Part shown: positions 18,062 to 26,307 of the stretch, in pieces
Numbering within the stretch: the stretch's first letter is position 1
How the letters are laid out: each line of letters starts with the position of its first letter
Origin: Pseudomonas sp. FeN3W
Lineage (GTDB): Bacteria > Pseudomonadota > Gammaproteobacteria > Pseudomonadales > Pseudomonadaceae
Direction: 5' to 3'
Assembly: GCA_030263805.2 (NCBI GenBank)
Contig: CP136011.1
Span: forward strand, 496,001-560,000
DNA length: 64,000 nucleotides
Program-made: the position numbers and the translations under genes
Notes under the pieces: generated by a model
The model's input: only the letters and a program-made list of their open reading frames with translations
The model's database searches: none
What the model was told of the DNA's origin: nothing

Positions 18062-18083
18062 GCCATTGCATGGATTGCCTTCA

Positions 18084-18104
18084 TAGCCCTCTTCGAGCGA
18101 ATGA
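18084..18104 (+). repeat. Direct repeat, copy 1
   Basis: TAGCCCTCTTCGAGCGAATG plus one further A. Identical in 21 bases to copy 3. Confidence 0.8.
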
Positions 18105-18215
18105 GGCATCGGCAGGCCACAGCCATCTGCCTTCACTGCCGCTCTGCCAGGAGTGATCTGAACCATTCGGCTTTCGCTGTTAACGCCGAATCTTCAGCGG
18201 CGGCAAACCAGGTGA

Positions 18216-18233
18216 TAGCCCTCTTCGAGTGAA
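18216..18233 (+). repeat. Direct repeat, copy 2
   Basis: TAGCCCTCTTCGAGTGAA, 17 of 18 bases as in the other copies. It starts 132 bases after copy 1. Confidence 0.8.
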
Positions 18234-18285
18234 GGAGAAGTGTCTCGACAAGGTTTGCAGGCCGTGCACAATCGCCATGAAGAGC

Positions 18286-18306
18286 TAGCCCTCTTCGAGC
18301 GAATGA
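18286..18306 (+). repeat. Direct repeat, copy 3
   Basis: TAGCCCTCTTCGAGCGAATG plus one further A. It starts 70 bases after copy 2 and is followed by the leftward terminator. Confidence 0.8.
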
Positions 18307-18342
18307 TGTGCGCACCGCACAGGATCCAGGATACTCAGGTAC

Positions 18343-18370
18343 AAAAAACCCCGGACTAGCCGGGGTTCTT
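18343..18370 (-). terminator. Terminator after the 122-residue membrane protein gene
   Basis: On the minus strand AACCCCGG and CCGGGGTT form an 8-bp stem followed by TTTTTT. It serves leftward transcription from 18752; a weaker T-run gives some activity rightward. Confidence 0.8.
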
Positions 18371-18383
18371 TATGTGGATCGCC

Positions 18384-18752
18384 TTAAGCGTATTCGGCTG
18401 CTCTTCTGCGCGCCAGGTTAGGCAGCTTGGGCGCCCTGGTGGTGAAGAAGAACAGGACAAGCATCAGGAAAACCAAGTCCTTATCAATCATCAGGCCGAA
18501 CAGGTAGGCGTTTGCGGTAAATCCTGCTGGCATCAGGTAGCCGATTGCGGCAGGGATCAGTGTAATCGCTTTGCAGAGCGCATAGAGATCCATGGACATG
18601 TAGATCATGGACGGGTACTTGACCACAAAGTTGGTGAGCATGGTGTGCGTTTGCCCAAACGACTCCCCATTGAAAAAGATCCCGGCGTATACCGCAAGCG
18701 GCAGAATGACCAACTGAATGATTCGCCACACAAGAGTATTGATCTTTTTCAT
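18384..18752 (-). CDS. Small multi-pass membrane protein
   Basis: This 122-residue protein has three or four hydrophobic segments (about residues 9-28, 55-75, 80-105) and a basic C-terminal tail. AAGGTGAAG precedes the ATG at 18752. It is monocistronic, with a near-consensus promoter at 18794-18821 and its own terminator at 18343-18370. No family is recognised; entry exclusion or membrane regulation are possible plasmid roles, without direct evidence. Confidence 0.65.
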   Translation of the reverse strand: MKKINTLVWRIIQLVILPLAVYAGIFFNGESFGQTHTMLTNFVVKYPSMIYMSMDLYALCKAITLIPAAIGYLMPAGFTANAYLFGLMIDKDLVFLMLVLFFFTTRAPKLPNLARRRAAEYA

Positions 18753-18793
18753 GACTTCACCTTTTTATGCGAGAGTTTCGCTTCCATGGCCTC

Positions 18794-18821
18794 ATTATAG
18801 TAACCTTTGACGTCTTGTCAA
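18794..18821 (-). promoter_or_regulatory. Near-consensus sigma-70 promoter
   Basis: Minus strand: TTGACA (18821-18816), 16-base spacer, TATAAT (18799-18794). This is the strongest-looking promoter in the window and drives the small membrane protein gene at 18752. Confidence 0.75.
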
Positions 18822-18842
18822 TACTAGGTTAACGGATTCTGC

Positions 18843-18856
18843 TTGATTTATATCAA
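18843..18856 (+). promoter_or_regulatory. FNR/Anr-type box
   Basis: TTGATTTATATCAA matches the FNR/Anr consensus TTGAT-N4-ATCAA perfectly. It lies 44-57 bases before the ATG at 18900. A CATAAT at 18868-18873 could be a -10, in which case the box overlaps the -35 region. Confidence 0.5.
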
Positions 18857-18899
18857 AACAGGATGTGCATAATGAGTTAGATATTATAGGAGTGGCAAA

Positions 18900-20153
18900 A
18901 TGCAATCAACTGACTATGGGCTTTCTGATAGCCATGAAAGATATAGTATCAAAGAATGGTCTGACTCACTTAAGGCTGAAGAGGTTGTGGCCACTTTTAC
19001 TTTTGGTGCTGACAACATCCTGCACATCCAGGCAGGGGAGCGCTATGCAGCAAAGCTGAGAAAAATTGGAGCAATAAGCGCTGGTGGCAATAGCTTCGAA
19101 TTAGATATGCTCGAAGCCCCTTACGAGGTAATTGCGTCTGCCATTGGTCTGCCAGGTCAGAATCCAGAGTTCCGTGCTGAGTGCTCACGTCGATTCAATG
19201 GCTACGTTACAGCTGCAAATATGTTGGAAATTGCATTTGAAGGGCACCCCATGCAGTCTGGTCGCATTGATATGGGAGGCCCATCAAGACTTGTAATCAT
19301 GAACATGGCGCAACTCGTGAATCTGGAGAAGAGTCTGCCAACGGTGCCAACGCTTCCGGGTTATCTTGGTGCTGTCCGTGAGCAATACAGCGGCCTTCTT
19401 GTTAAGAATGTGGTCTGCATCAAGGGGTCAGCCCTGCTACCTGGCTACATCATGACAGCATGCCCTGGTGAATCATTCGAGAGTGCTGTAGATCGTATTG
19501 CCTTGTCATCAGCCTATGCCGAGCAGGTTGCAAAAATAACCGGGGCAAAGGGAGATCGAGCCCTTAAGGTCGGGGTACTTGAGGATGGTCGTCCCTACGC
19601 TGTTTTCAGTGACTCAACGAGAAATGCAGCGAAGATAGTTTCTCAAGGTGTAAGCAAAAAAGATCCAGGTTTGACAATGGTATATGCAAAGTTCGAGGAT
19701 CTTCGTGCAAAACGTGGCGTTTCATATTCGGCTACCGAGTTAGGGGCGGAACCTGATAAATTTCCGACATACTATCAAGTCTGCACACTTCGCCAAGCAA
19801 TGGAGGATCGAATGCACACGATGCCATCAGCAATGGGCTTCATGGGCCAAGAGCGACAACTTCATGCCGACGTACCGCGTCTAGGTTTAAACGCCTCCAT
19901 TGAGGGAATTAAAGTCGCTATAAGTGACTATTCAGCACAAGCAGAGCAAACAATTAAGATAGCTAAAATGCATGCTAGAACTCAGCTTTCAGGTGGGATG
20001 GATCTAGTGCTGCAAGTCAAAGGCCATATCAGGTCAGTTGGTCAGCAAGCGGCAATGGTGAAGGAGCTTCTGACAGTGGAGCATGCAAAGCAAAAATATA
20101 GCCAAAGCAGGCCTGATCGCTTTTACAGTAATACGATTTCACTGGAGCCTTAA
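18900..20153 (+). CDS. Hypothetical protein
   Basis: This 417-residue soluble protein has GGAGTGG before the ATG. It has no signal peptide or membrane helix. The middle (about residues 130-270) looks alpha/beta, and the last 100 residues are helical with many Gln/Lys. No family is recognised. It is preceded by a perfect FNR/Anr-like box, so oxygen-responsive control is possible. Its stop overlaps the stop of the convergent gene at 20150. Confidence 0.7.
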   Translation: MQSTDYGLSDSHERYSIKEWSDSLKAEEVVATFTFGADNILHIQAGERYAAKLRKIGAISAGGNSFELDMLEAPYEVIASAIGLPGQNPEFRAECSRRFNGYVTAANMLEIAFEGHPMQSGRIDMGGPSRLVIMNMAQLVNLEKSLPTVPTLPGYLGAVREQYSGLLVKNVVCIKGSALLPGYIMTACPGESFESAVDRIALSSAYAEQVAKITGAKGDRALKVGVLEDGRPYAVFSDSTRNAAKIVSQGVSKKDPGLTMVYAKFEDLRAKRGVSYSATELGAEPDKFPTYYQVCTLRQAMEDRMHTMPSAMGFMGQERQLHADVPRLGLNASIEGIKVAISDYSAQAEQTIKIAKMHARTQLSGGMDLVLQVKGHIRSVGQQAAMVKELLTVEHAKQKYSQSRPDRFYSNTISLEP

Positions 20154-20659
20154 GAGAGCAAAGGAGTTGGTGGGCAGCGCATAAAGACGCCCAGCCTAGC
20201 GTCTTTTACCGCAGTCACCATATATGCGGCATAGTCGGCTTGAAATTCTGCGCGGAACTCCTCTGTCACAATGACTGGCATTGTCACCTGCGCTGGTATT
20301 GGGTGAAGTCCATGAAACTTCACTGCTGCTTTAAAGAGATGATAGAGGCGAAGGTCGAGGGTGAGTGCGCCCAGGCGAGAAAGATAATGCTCAACCGAGT
20401 AGAGTTCACAGTCTGAAAACGGAAGGTGAAGGCAGTAGGAGTGTCTACTCTGCACTGCCTTGTAGTTTCGTCCAAGGTAGTTCTGTATCGGCGCGCCATC
20501 TTCGAATGAAGTATTATTGAGATAGTCAACCATCAGCTTCATGCAGACTGATCTGTAGAAATCCCGGCTAACAGGTCGATTCACATCACCAAACAGATCA
20601 AGGCAATGATGATAGGACAGAAACTCTTGATAATCTATTTTCAGTATGTGAATTGCCAT
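20150..20659 (-). CDS. Hypothetical protein
   Basis: This 169-residue protein is rich in Tyr, His and Leu, with no signal peptide or clear membrane helix and six scattered Cys. No family is recognised. It has its own strong promoter at 20686-20714 and converges tail-to-tail with the 18900 gene, sharing four bases. Confidence 0.65.
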   Translation of the reverse strand: MAIHILKIDYQEFLSYHHCLDLFGDVNRPVSRDFYRSVCMKLMVDYLNNTSFEDGAPIQNYLGRNYKAVQSRHSYCLHLPFSDCELYSVEHYLSRLGALTLDLRLYHLFKAAVKFHGLHPIPAQVTMPVIVTEEFRAEFQADYAAYMVTAVKDARLGVFMRCPPTPLLS

Positions 20660-20685
20660 GACCAGACCATCCCCGGTTAGGAGAT

Positions 20686-20714
20686 AGTATAGTCAGGCAT
20701 TTGCAGATTGTCAA
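20686..20714 (-). promoter_or_regulatory. Sigma-70 type promoter
   Basis: Minus strand: TTGACA (20714-20709), 17-base spacer, TATACT (20691-20686). The -35 immediately follows the thyA stop codon. Confidence 0.7.
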
Positions 20715-21611
20715 TTAAACCGCAATGGGTAACTTGAACGATGGGTGTGGGTCATACCCGCAAATCTCAAAGTCACTCAGTTTGTAATCAAAGATTGAAT
20801 CAGCCTTTTTAAGCTTAAGCTGTGCTTGCGGCCTTGGGGCTCTATTGAGCTGTTTTTCCTGAATGATCTCGATGTGGTTCGTATAGAGATGCGTATCGCC
20901 GCCAACCCAAATCATTTCACCAACATCCAGACCAGCCTGCTGAGCAAACATGTGTGTCAATAATGCCGTTTCAAGAAGATTCCATGGCAGCCCAAGCCCA
21001 ACATCAACACTGCGCTGATACATCTGGCAATTTAACTTTCCGCTCGACACGCTGTATTGATATGTCATGTGGCAGGGTGGAAGCGCCATTTCATCCAACT
21101 GAGCAACATTCCATCCGGTAAACAGAATGCGCCTGCTGGCAGGATTGTTGATTAACAAATCAAGCACATTGGCAATTTGATCGGTGTGGCTTCCATCAGC
21201 GTGTTCCCAGTGACGCCATTGGTGACCGTACCCTTTGCCGATATGCCCCCACTTTGATTCAAAGGCTGGATCCGAAAGAACCATCTGCTCAAATTCCTTG
21301 AGCGTCACCTCGCAACCCGTTTGGGTGCAGTAGTTCTTATGCGGCCACTCTGTCCAGATGTGAACATCATTTTCCAGCAGTGGCTTAATGGATGTGTTAC
21401 CCGAGAGAAACCAGATAAGCTCGTGTATGGGCTTGTCTACGGCGATTTTCTTTGTCGTTAGCAGGGGAAGTCCATCAGCCAGGTTGAAGCGCATGCGGGT
21501 TCCAAAAAGCGCGCACGTGCCTACTCCGGTGCGATCCATGCGGTAGTCTCCGTGCGCGATAATATCGCGCACCAAGCTAAGGTACTGCTCATCAATATGC
21601 TCGTATTGCAT
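20715..21611 (-). CDS. thyA: Thymidylate synthase
   Basis: This 298-residue enzyme should convert dUMP to dTMP with methylenetetrahydrofolate. The catalytic Cys is Cys180 in ALPPCHMTYQY, and the phosphate/substrate motif QRSVDVGLGLPWN lies at about 199-211. RTGVGT is at 27-32 near the N-terminus. I chose the ATG at 21611 because GAGGAAG precedes it; the longer frame overlaps the end of the exonuclease gene. The ribosome site overlaps the TGA of sbcB, so the two are coupled. Plasmid- and phage-borne thyA usually raises dTMP supply for the element's replication. Confidence 0.93.
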   Translation of the reverse strand: MQYEHIDEQYLSLVRDIIAHGDYRMDRTGVGTCALFGTRMRFNLADGLPLLTTKKIAVDKPIHELIWFLSGNTSIKPLLENDVHIWTEWPHKNYCTQTGCEVTLKEFEQMVLSDPAFESKWGHIGKGYGHQWRHWEHADGSHTDQIANVLDLLINNPASRRILFTGWNVAQLDEMALPPCHMTYQYSVSSGKLNCQMYQRSVDVGLGLPWNLLETALLTHMFAQQAGLDVGEMIWVGGDTHLYTNHIEIIQEKQLNRAPRPQAQLKLKKADSIFDYKLSDFEICGYDPHPSFKLPIAV

Positions 21612-21618
21612 TACTTCC

Positions 21619-23274
21619 TCACGTAAATTCAATGCTTGAAGCGTTTGCTCTCGCTTCGCGGCTCTTGCGCTGCGCATCGAGACTTCCCACGCTCAGGCTA
21701 ATGTGCTCTTCGGCCTCTGCCGAGTCAGCGAGTTTAGCACAAATGTTTTGCATGCTTTCTCTCATCATCGTATTGGCTTGAACATAGCACTCCAGCTCAT
21801 CAAGTGCTTTCTCTTGCTCAGCGGTCAGAGCAAAGGTGGCGCGAACCTCTTTCAGGCTTTCTGTGTACTTTTCGAGATTAAGACCATGCTTACCGCGAGG
21901 CTCACCCTCCCAGCATTTATCCAGATAGGTCGACCACTCCTTGATCTCGGCAGGGGTATAGCTTCCTGATGCAAGCACTTCTTCCCCAAAGTTTGACCAT
22001 TTCGCCCTAAGCGTGAGCTCGAACATCCTTAGTCCGTCTTTGACTTGCGCGGTTGAAAGCGTAAAAGGATCTGCCTTGATGATTTCTGGCATTGGTTTTT
22101 CCATCCCTTCAATCTCGGTCATGCGCCTTGTTCTGCTGCGAAGACCCTGCTCGTCCTTTCCAATTAGGCCAAGACTGTAGATGCCCTGGTACACATCCTT
22201 GCAGGGTTCGAATTCACTTTTGAACGCATCTTGCAATCGAGCGCGGAATCCTTTGTCGTTCTTGATAATCTCAGCATGAGCAAGGCATTTTTCGATATCC
22301 AGGGCGCTTCTTTGCACCAGATCCTGCCGACCGTTCAGAACGCTAAGCTCAGAAATCATGGGTTGCTTGTTCATCGTGATGTCACGAATGCAGCTAATTG
22401 ATTGACCCTCTGGCAAATCGCTGATGGATGTGAACAGGCGGCGCCTGATCTCATCTGAAGAAAGTTCCAGTATTTCTGATGGATCACTGCGAAGGTCAAC
22501 GCAAAGCATTTTGCTTGGGGTTTTCGCATCATAGATGATCGGCAAAACAACCGACATGTGGCCTTGCTCTCGGGGCAGATAGCGATCAACCAAGACCAGG
22601 GGTTTGAGCTGTTCTGCCAGACGCTTGCTGAAATCTTTGGTGGTGAGCTTAAGGTAGTAGTCCCACAATCGCGGGCTCTTGTCCTTAACGAGGCGCATCA
22701 GCTCGATGGTGGCAATGACATCAAAGCGCGCATCGTGCGCGTGCTTGAGCTCAATGCCATTTGCAGCGCAAAGGTCTCCAAGCTTGAGAGAAATTTTACC
22801 CTCGGCATTTACGGGCCAGCGCATGAGCTCTGGGCGAAGGGCGTAGACCATTTGAATCAGGCGAAAAACGTCCATTCGGCCATTGCTGTTTTTCCACTCA
22901 TGCTCATAGGGGTCGAGCATTGTGCGGTAGAACATGTTGCGAATGACTTCATCGTCAAAGCTTAGGCTATTGAAGCCAGTAATCATCGCATTCGGTGTTG
23001 ACATGAACCAATTGCGGATATGCGAAGCCGCCTCGAACTCGGTAATCCCGCTGTCCATAAGCCTGTTGATGGAAATCCCATGGACAGCAAACGCATACGG
23101 GGAGGGCACTACATCAGGGCGTAAAGTGATATCCAGGTGAATCTCATCCCCTGGGATGTATTGCAGATCTGCATCCACTCCGATTCCAGCAAACTGGATG
23201 ACTTGATCATGAAATGCCGACAGGCCGGTGGTTTCGGTGTCGTATACGCGGAAGGAGCTTGGCTTGTCTGACAT
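21619..23274 (-). CDS. sbcB: Exodeoxyribonuclease I (3'-5' ssDNA exonuclease)
   Basis: This 551-residue protein is slightly longer than E. coli ExoI (475). The DEDD-family motif I is DTETTG at residues 12-17 (Asp12, Glu14). Motif II lies in FNSLSFDDEVIRNMFYR and motif III around HDARFDVIATIEL. The start at 23274 has GAGGGC before it. An SH3-like middle domain and a C-terminal helical domain follow, as in SbcB. It is paired with thyA in one leftward operon. On a conjugative element it could act in strand processing or defence against recombination. Confidence 0.88.
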   Translation of the reverse strand: MSDKPSSFRVYDTETTGLSAFHDQVIQFAGIGVDADLQYIPGDEIHLDITLRPDVVPSPYAFAVHGISINRLMDSGITEFEAASHIRNWFMSTPNAMITGFNSLSFDDEVIRNMFYRTMLDPYEHEWKNSNGRMDVFRLIQMVYALRPELMRWPVNAEGKISLKLGDLCAANGIELKHAHDARFDVIATIELMRLVKDKSPRLWDYYLKLTTKDFSKRLAEQLKPLVLVDRYLPREQGHMSVVLPIIYDAKTPSKMLCVDLRSDPSEILELSSDEIRRRLFTSISDLPEGQSISCIRDITMNKQPMISELSVLNGRQDLVQRSALDIEKCLAHAEIIKNDKGFRARLQDAFKSEFEPCKDVYQGIYSLGLIGKDEQGLRSRTRRMTEIEGMEKPMPEIIKADPFTLSTAQVKDGLRMFELTLRAKWSNFGEEVLASGSYTPAEIKEWSTYLDKCWEGEPRGKHGLNLEKYTESLKEVRATFALTAEQEKALDELECYVQANTMMRESMQNICAKLADSAEAEEHISLSVGSLDAQRKSREARANASSIEFT

Positions 23275-23372
23275 GTTGCCCTCGTTTTCTTTGAAATAGT
23301 AGATGTAAGGTATGGTCAATAAACGTAATACATATAGAATACTAGGTGCGCATCATTTTTGGGGAGAGTAAA

Positions 23373-23723
23373 ATGCAAGTAATTCCATTAAAAAACAAAT
23401 ATCAGCTCCAAGAGCAAGACATCGATGATCTCAGCAGACTATTGGCTGAAGGTTCATCGCTTGCACATATGGCCTTTTTCTTCAAGGACAGGCTGACCGC
23501 AGAGCAGATCTACATTGCCTCCGGGATCCTCGCCAGAGAAATGTATGACATGCCATTGGCAGAATTGTGTCCTCATCTGATTGAGGAGCGCAAGGCCATG
23601 AACGAAGGAAAAGGCTCTGTCTGGCAAAAGCAGAAGCAGGAAACAAATGTACTTTCCTTGCTCAAGGAGATCATTGAAGACTTGAGCCTTTATGAGTTTG
23701 AATTGCTGACTCGTGGAAAATAG
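23373..23723 (+). CDS. Small hypothetical protein
   Basis: This 116-residue, largely helical acidic protein has GGGGAGAG before the ATG at 23373. The in-frame start at 23346 lacks a ribosome site. No family is recognised. It is divergent from sbcB and convergent with the radical SAM cluster, separated from it by only six bases. Confidence 0.6.
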   Translation: MQVIPLKNKYQLQEQDIDDLSRLLAEGSSLAHMAFFFKDRLTAEQIYIASGILAREMYDMPLAELCPHLIEERKAMNEGKGSVWQKQKQETNVLSLLKEIIEDLSLYEFELLTRGK

Positions 23724-23739
23724 GGCCTCCTAGGAGGCC
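23724..23739. terminator. Palindrome between convergent genes
   Basis: GGCCTCCTAGGAGGCC is a perfect 16-base palindrome covering the stop codon of the radical SAM gene and abutting that of the small gene. It could act as a weak bidirectional terminator, with no T-run of note. Confidence 0.4.
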
Positions 23740-24944
23740 ATTACTTTCGATGCATCGATCCAGTCACCCATCTCTGGGTGATTGACTAGCCACTGCACGT
23801 AATCACGAGCGCCAAAGCAATCGTCTCCAGCGCGATTCTCTTTCCAGAATTCCATGATGCAGTGATCTTTGTGCTCACAGGAAAGGCATTCGCTGTTCAT
23901 GTTGCCAGTGTACTGACGACGAATGTACCTTCTTCGCTCAGGTGATGTCAGAACCTCTTGAAAGGTTTGGTTTAAAATATTACCAAATGGCTGCATGTAT
24001 TCGAGCCAGCCATCGCGGTAATCGGGTAGAACGAAATCACCGTTTGGCAGTAAGAACAAGGTTTGGCCTGCAATGTTGGCCTCTTTCTCCATTTTCAGCC
24101 GTGAAAGAATAAAACATGCCTGCCCAATCATGGGTGGCTCTTTTCCGGCCTTCTTCAATTCAAGCCATCTTTCAGTCAGCTTGATCATAAATTGAGAATA
24201 CTCCCGCATTGGCGGGGCGAACTTCTCGTACTTATCGCCCTTATTCTGCTCATTAAGCATGAACGGAAGAAATGATGCCTCCTGGATGCCGAGATCTGTC
24301 AAATAATCTATTACCGCCTCTGGGCCGTCCTTGAATAGCTCGTGGTTAACTACACTTATGGTTGAAACCCGGAGGTCTTTAGAAAGGGCTTCCTTTACCC
24401 GCTTATCCCATCGCTTAACATATCCGCGTCCGCGCATAAGACCATCAAAACTCGTCTGAAACTGGCCGCGACCATAGGTCTTGAACACGTCATACCAGTG
24501 ATCTTCGATTGCTACCAGACTCGTTAAAATATCATGACGAACAAAAAATCCTTTATCCTCTGGAAAGTATTGATCAATTAGTCTGAAAGCTGACAGAAAG
24601 TAGGGGAGTCCCATTTCAGTCGGCTCTCCACCATACCAGTAGAAAATAATAATTTTTGGTTTATCGGCCAAATGCTCATTAAAGTAGGTGCTCACCTTAG
24701 AGAAAGCTATCTCCATGTCAGCCATGCTCATAATGGTGCTGTTTCTGCGCTGATCAAGTGTCAGGTAACAGTGAGGGCAATTGAGCGAGCAGCGAAGCGA
24801 GGGCATCATGGTAAAAACAAAGTATCCCTGTTCAATACTGTTCTGCTCAATATGCTGTATCCCCTCAATACTTCTGCTCCAGCTCTCGCGCTCGGGAAAT
24901 CGATGTATGCCGGGATTGGGGGTAAACATTAAATTACTATTCAT
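23730..24944 (-). CDS. Radical SAM protein A (peptide-maturase type)
   Basis: This 404-residue protein has the 4Fe-4S/SAM motif CSLNCPHC (Cys52, 56, 59) and the SAM-contacting GGE in FYWYGGEPTEMG. A Cys-rich C-terminus with CLSCEHKDHC and a further Cys about 13 residues on resembles a SPASM or twitch auxiliary-cluster domain, as in peptide-modifying radical SAM enzymes. It is the last gene of the leftward cluster and overlaps the preceding small gene by ATGA. The substrate is unknown; the small Cys-rich secreted peptide at 33847-34194 is the obvious candidate. Confidence 0.8.
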   Translation of the reverse strand: MNSNLMFTPNPGIHRFPERESWSRSIEGIQHIEQNSIEQGYFVFTMMPSLRCSLNCPHCYLTLDQRRNSTIMSMADMEIAFSKVSTYFNEHLADKPKIIIFYWYGGEPTEMGLPYFLSAFRLIDQYFPEDKGFFVRHDILTSLVAIEDHWYDVFKTYGRGQFQTSFDGLMRGRGYVKRWDKRVKEALSKDLRVSTISVVNHELFKDGPEAVIDYLTDLGIQEASFLPFMLNEQNKGDKYEKFAPPMREYSQFMIKLTERWLELKKAGKEPPMIGQACFILSRLKMEKEANIAGQTLFLLPNGDFVLPDYRDGWLEYMQPFGNILNQTFQEVLTSPERRRYIRRQYTGNMNSECLSCEHKDHCIMEFWKENRAGDDCFGARDYVQWLVNHPEMGDWIDASKVMAS

Positions 24945-25162
24945 TTAAGAACCTTCGCCTCCAGGCGCTCCTCAATTCCAATCTTTGTATCTACGGGCTC
25001 TACCTTCTGCTCCAGGCTTGCAAGCCTGCTTAGCGACCAGTTTTTAGGCCCTAGCGTGGCGATAAAGCGCAATGCAAGCTTGATCATAAGCCAGATACCT
25101 TTCCAAAACCCCGAGTTCTTCTTGAGGTGCTCATCAATAAGCTCTCTTGAATGAATTGCCAT
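24941..25162 (-). CDS. Small amphipathic or membrane-associated protein in rSAM cluster
   Basis: This 73-residue protein starts at the ATG at 25162, with GGAGAG seven bases upstream and a TAATG overlap with the stop of radical SAM B. A hydrophobic, Trp-containing stretch (residues about 20-38) could be a membrane or amphipathic helix. The rest is charged. It has no Cys and no repeat, so it is not an obvious RiPP core, but its tight coupling between two maturase genes suggests an accessory or partner peptide. Confidence 0.6.
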   Translation of the reverse strand: MAIHSRELIDEHLKKNSGFWKGIWLMIKLALRFIATLGPKNWSLSRLASLEQKVEPVDTKIGIEERLEAKVLK

Positions 25163-26307
25163 TAGCACGCTCTCCAGAATGGCCTCTCGAAATTCATCTC
25201 GGATTTAGGAGTAACGCCATGGTTCTCAACCTGGTCGCGGATGAACTTAATAAACCCTTTAAAGCCTGGGCACTCACCCTTGCCATTCCAGAATCCATGC
25301 AGAACGCCACAGGCGCTCTGGCAATTCACGAGCTCATCGCATCCCATGCAGTGCTTCTTTGGCACAATTGCCCTGGTTCGCTCGCGACGATAAGCGCGAC
25401 CATTTAAAATGTTGGTGATCCCTTCATTAAATACATTGCCAAGCGAAGTCATGTCTACTTCGCCGCCCGCTTCAATACAAGTAACGGTTTCACCATCATG
25501 GTCGATATCCAGTGAGCCTGGAATGATCGGACAGACAATGTCATCCATAGGCTCTTTTCGGAAAATAGATTCGATCATGGATTCAACTGGGTTGACATAC
25601 AAATCAGGTATATCAATTCGTCGCTCCAAATACCACTTGGCAGCCTCAATCATGAAGTCAGATGTGCTTTTAAAGGGAGGGAAAACGCTCTCCATGTTGA
25701 CTAGCCCATCGCCAGATGGAATGAAAAAGCCTAAATGAACGTTTCTAAAGCCGTTGTCGAGAAATCGATTTAGCAAATTTTCTGCACCAAAAGCGATAAC
25801 CTGCTTTGTAACTGCCGTAGTCACATTTACCTGCACACCTTCAGCCTGTAACTTTCGGACATTGTCGGCCCATAGCTTTTCAAGCCTTGGTAGCGGCCTG
25901 CCTTTGGCTGAAACAAAGCGCGTGTCAATCTCATAAGAGGTTGAAACAAAATCAAAAAGCTTGCAAATCTCCAGGGCTTCATGAGTTACGAGATTGGTCA
26001 CGATAGACAGCTTTATTTGCTGCTGAGCAGACGAAAGAGCTTGTCTCGCCAAGGGAATGAGTCGATTGTAAAAATCAAACCCAAGCATCGTAGGCTCGCC
26101 GCCGATAATATGGATATCGGCAAGGGAGTATTCTTCCTTTGCAAATGGAGTGTTCAAGAACTCGGCAAATTGAGTAAACACCGATGTGAAATGAGCTTCA
26201 TCCATGAATCTGGAGAGCTCTTTCTTCTCTGTCGAAATGTAGCAGTGAGTGCATCGAAGGTTGCAGTCACGCGTTGTGTTGATTTGCAGTAGAAAAGTCT
26301 TGCTCAT
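25162..26307 (-). CDS. Radical SAM/SPASM protein B
   Basis: This 381-residue protein starts at 26307 (AGGGCGA upstream). The SAM-cluster motif is CNLRCTHC (Cys15, 19, 22), with IIGGEPTMLG following. The C-terminus carries CMGCDELVNCQSACGVLHG and a final Cys in GECPGF, a typical SPASM arrangement for auxiliary 4Fe-4S clusters. It overlaps the end of the upstream 284-residue gene by 41 bases. Radical SAM/SPASM enzymes of this size modify ribosomal peptides (thioether, cyclophane or C-C crosslinks). The reaction here is unknown. Confidence 0.85.
   Translation of the reverse strand: MSKTFLLQINTTRDCNLRCTHCYISTEKKELSRFMDEAHFTSVFTQFAEFLNTPFAKEEYSLADIHIIGGEPTMLGFDFYNRLIPLARQALSSAQQQIKLSIVTNLVTHEALEICKLFDFVSTSYEIDTRFVSAKGRPLPRLEKLWADNVRKLQAEGVQVNVTTAVTKQVIAFGAENLLNRFLDNGFRNVHLGFFIPSGDGLVNMESVFPPFKSTSDFMIEAAKWYLERRIDIPDLYVNPVESMIESIFRKEPMDDIVCPIIPGSLDIDHDGETVTCIEAGGEVDMTSLGNVFNEGITNILNGRAYRRERTRAIVPKKHCMGCDELVNCQSACGVLHGFWNGKGECPGFKGFIKFIRDQVENHGVTPKSEMNFERPFWRAC

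Larger units (their letters stand above)
18062..18342. other. Gene-free island with direct repeats
   Basis: About 280 bases lie between two facing terminators. I find no convincing gene; the 60-residue frame on the minus strand is composed of the repeats. The only structure is the three-copy repeat listed separately. Each copy contains CTCTTCGAG, which can fold into a small hairpin. The region could encode small RNAs or be a protein-binding site. Confidence 0.5.

Noticed and set aside
18084..18306. CRISPR-like array
   Set aside because: Only three copies with uneven spacing (132 and 70 bases) and no cas genes nearby.
18133..18315. 60-residue frame on the minus strand
   Set aside because: It is made of the non-coding repeat region, has no ribosome site and ends inside the repeats.
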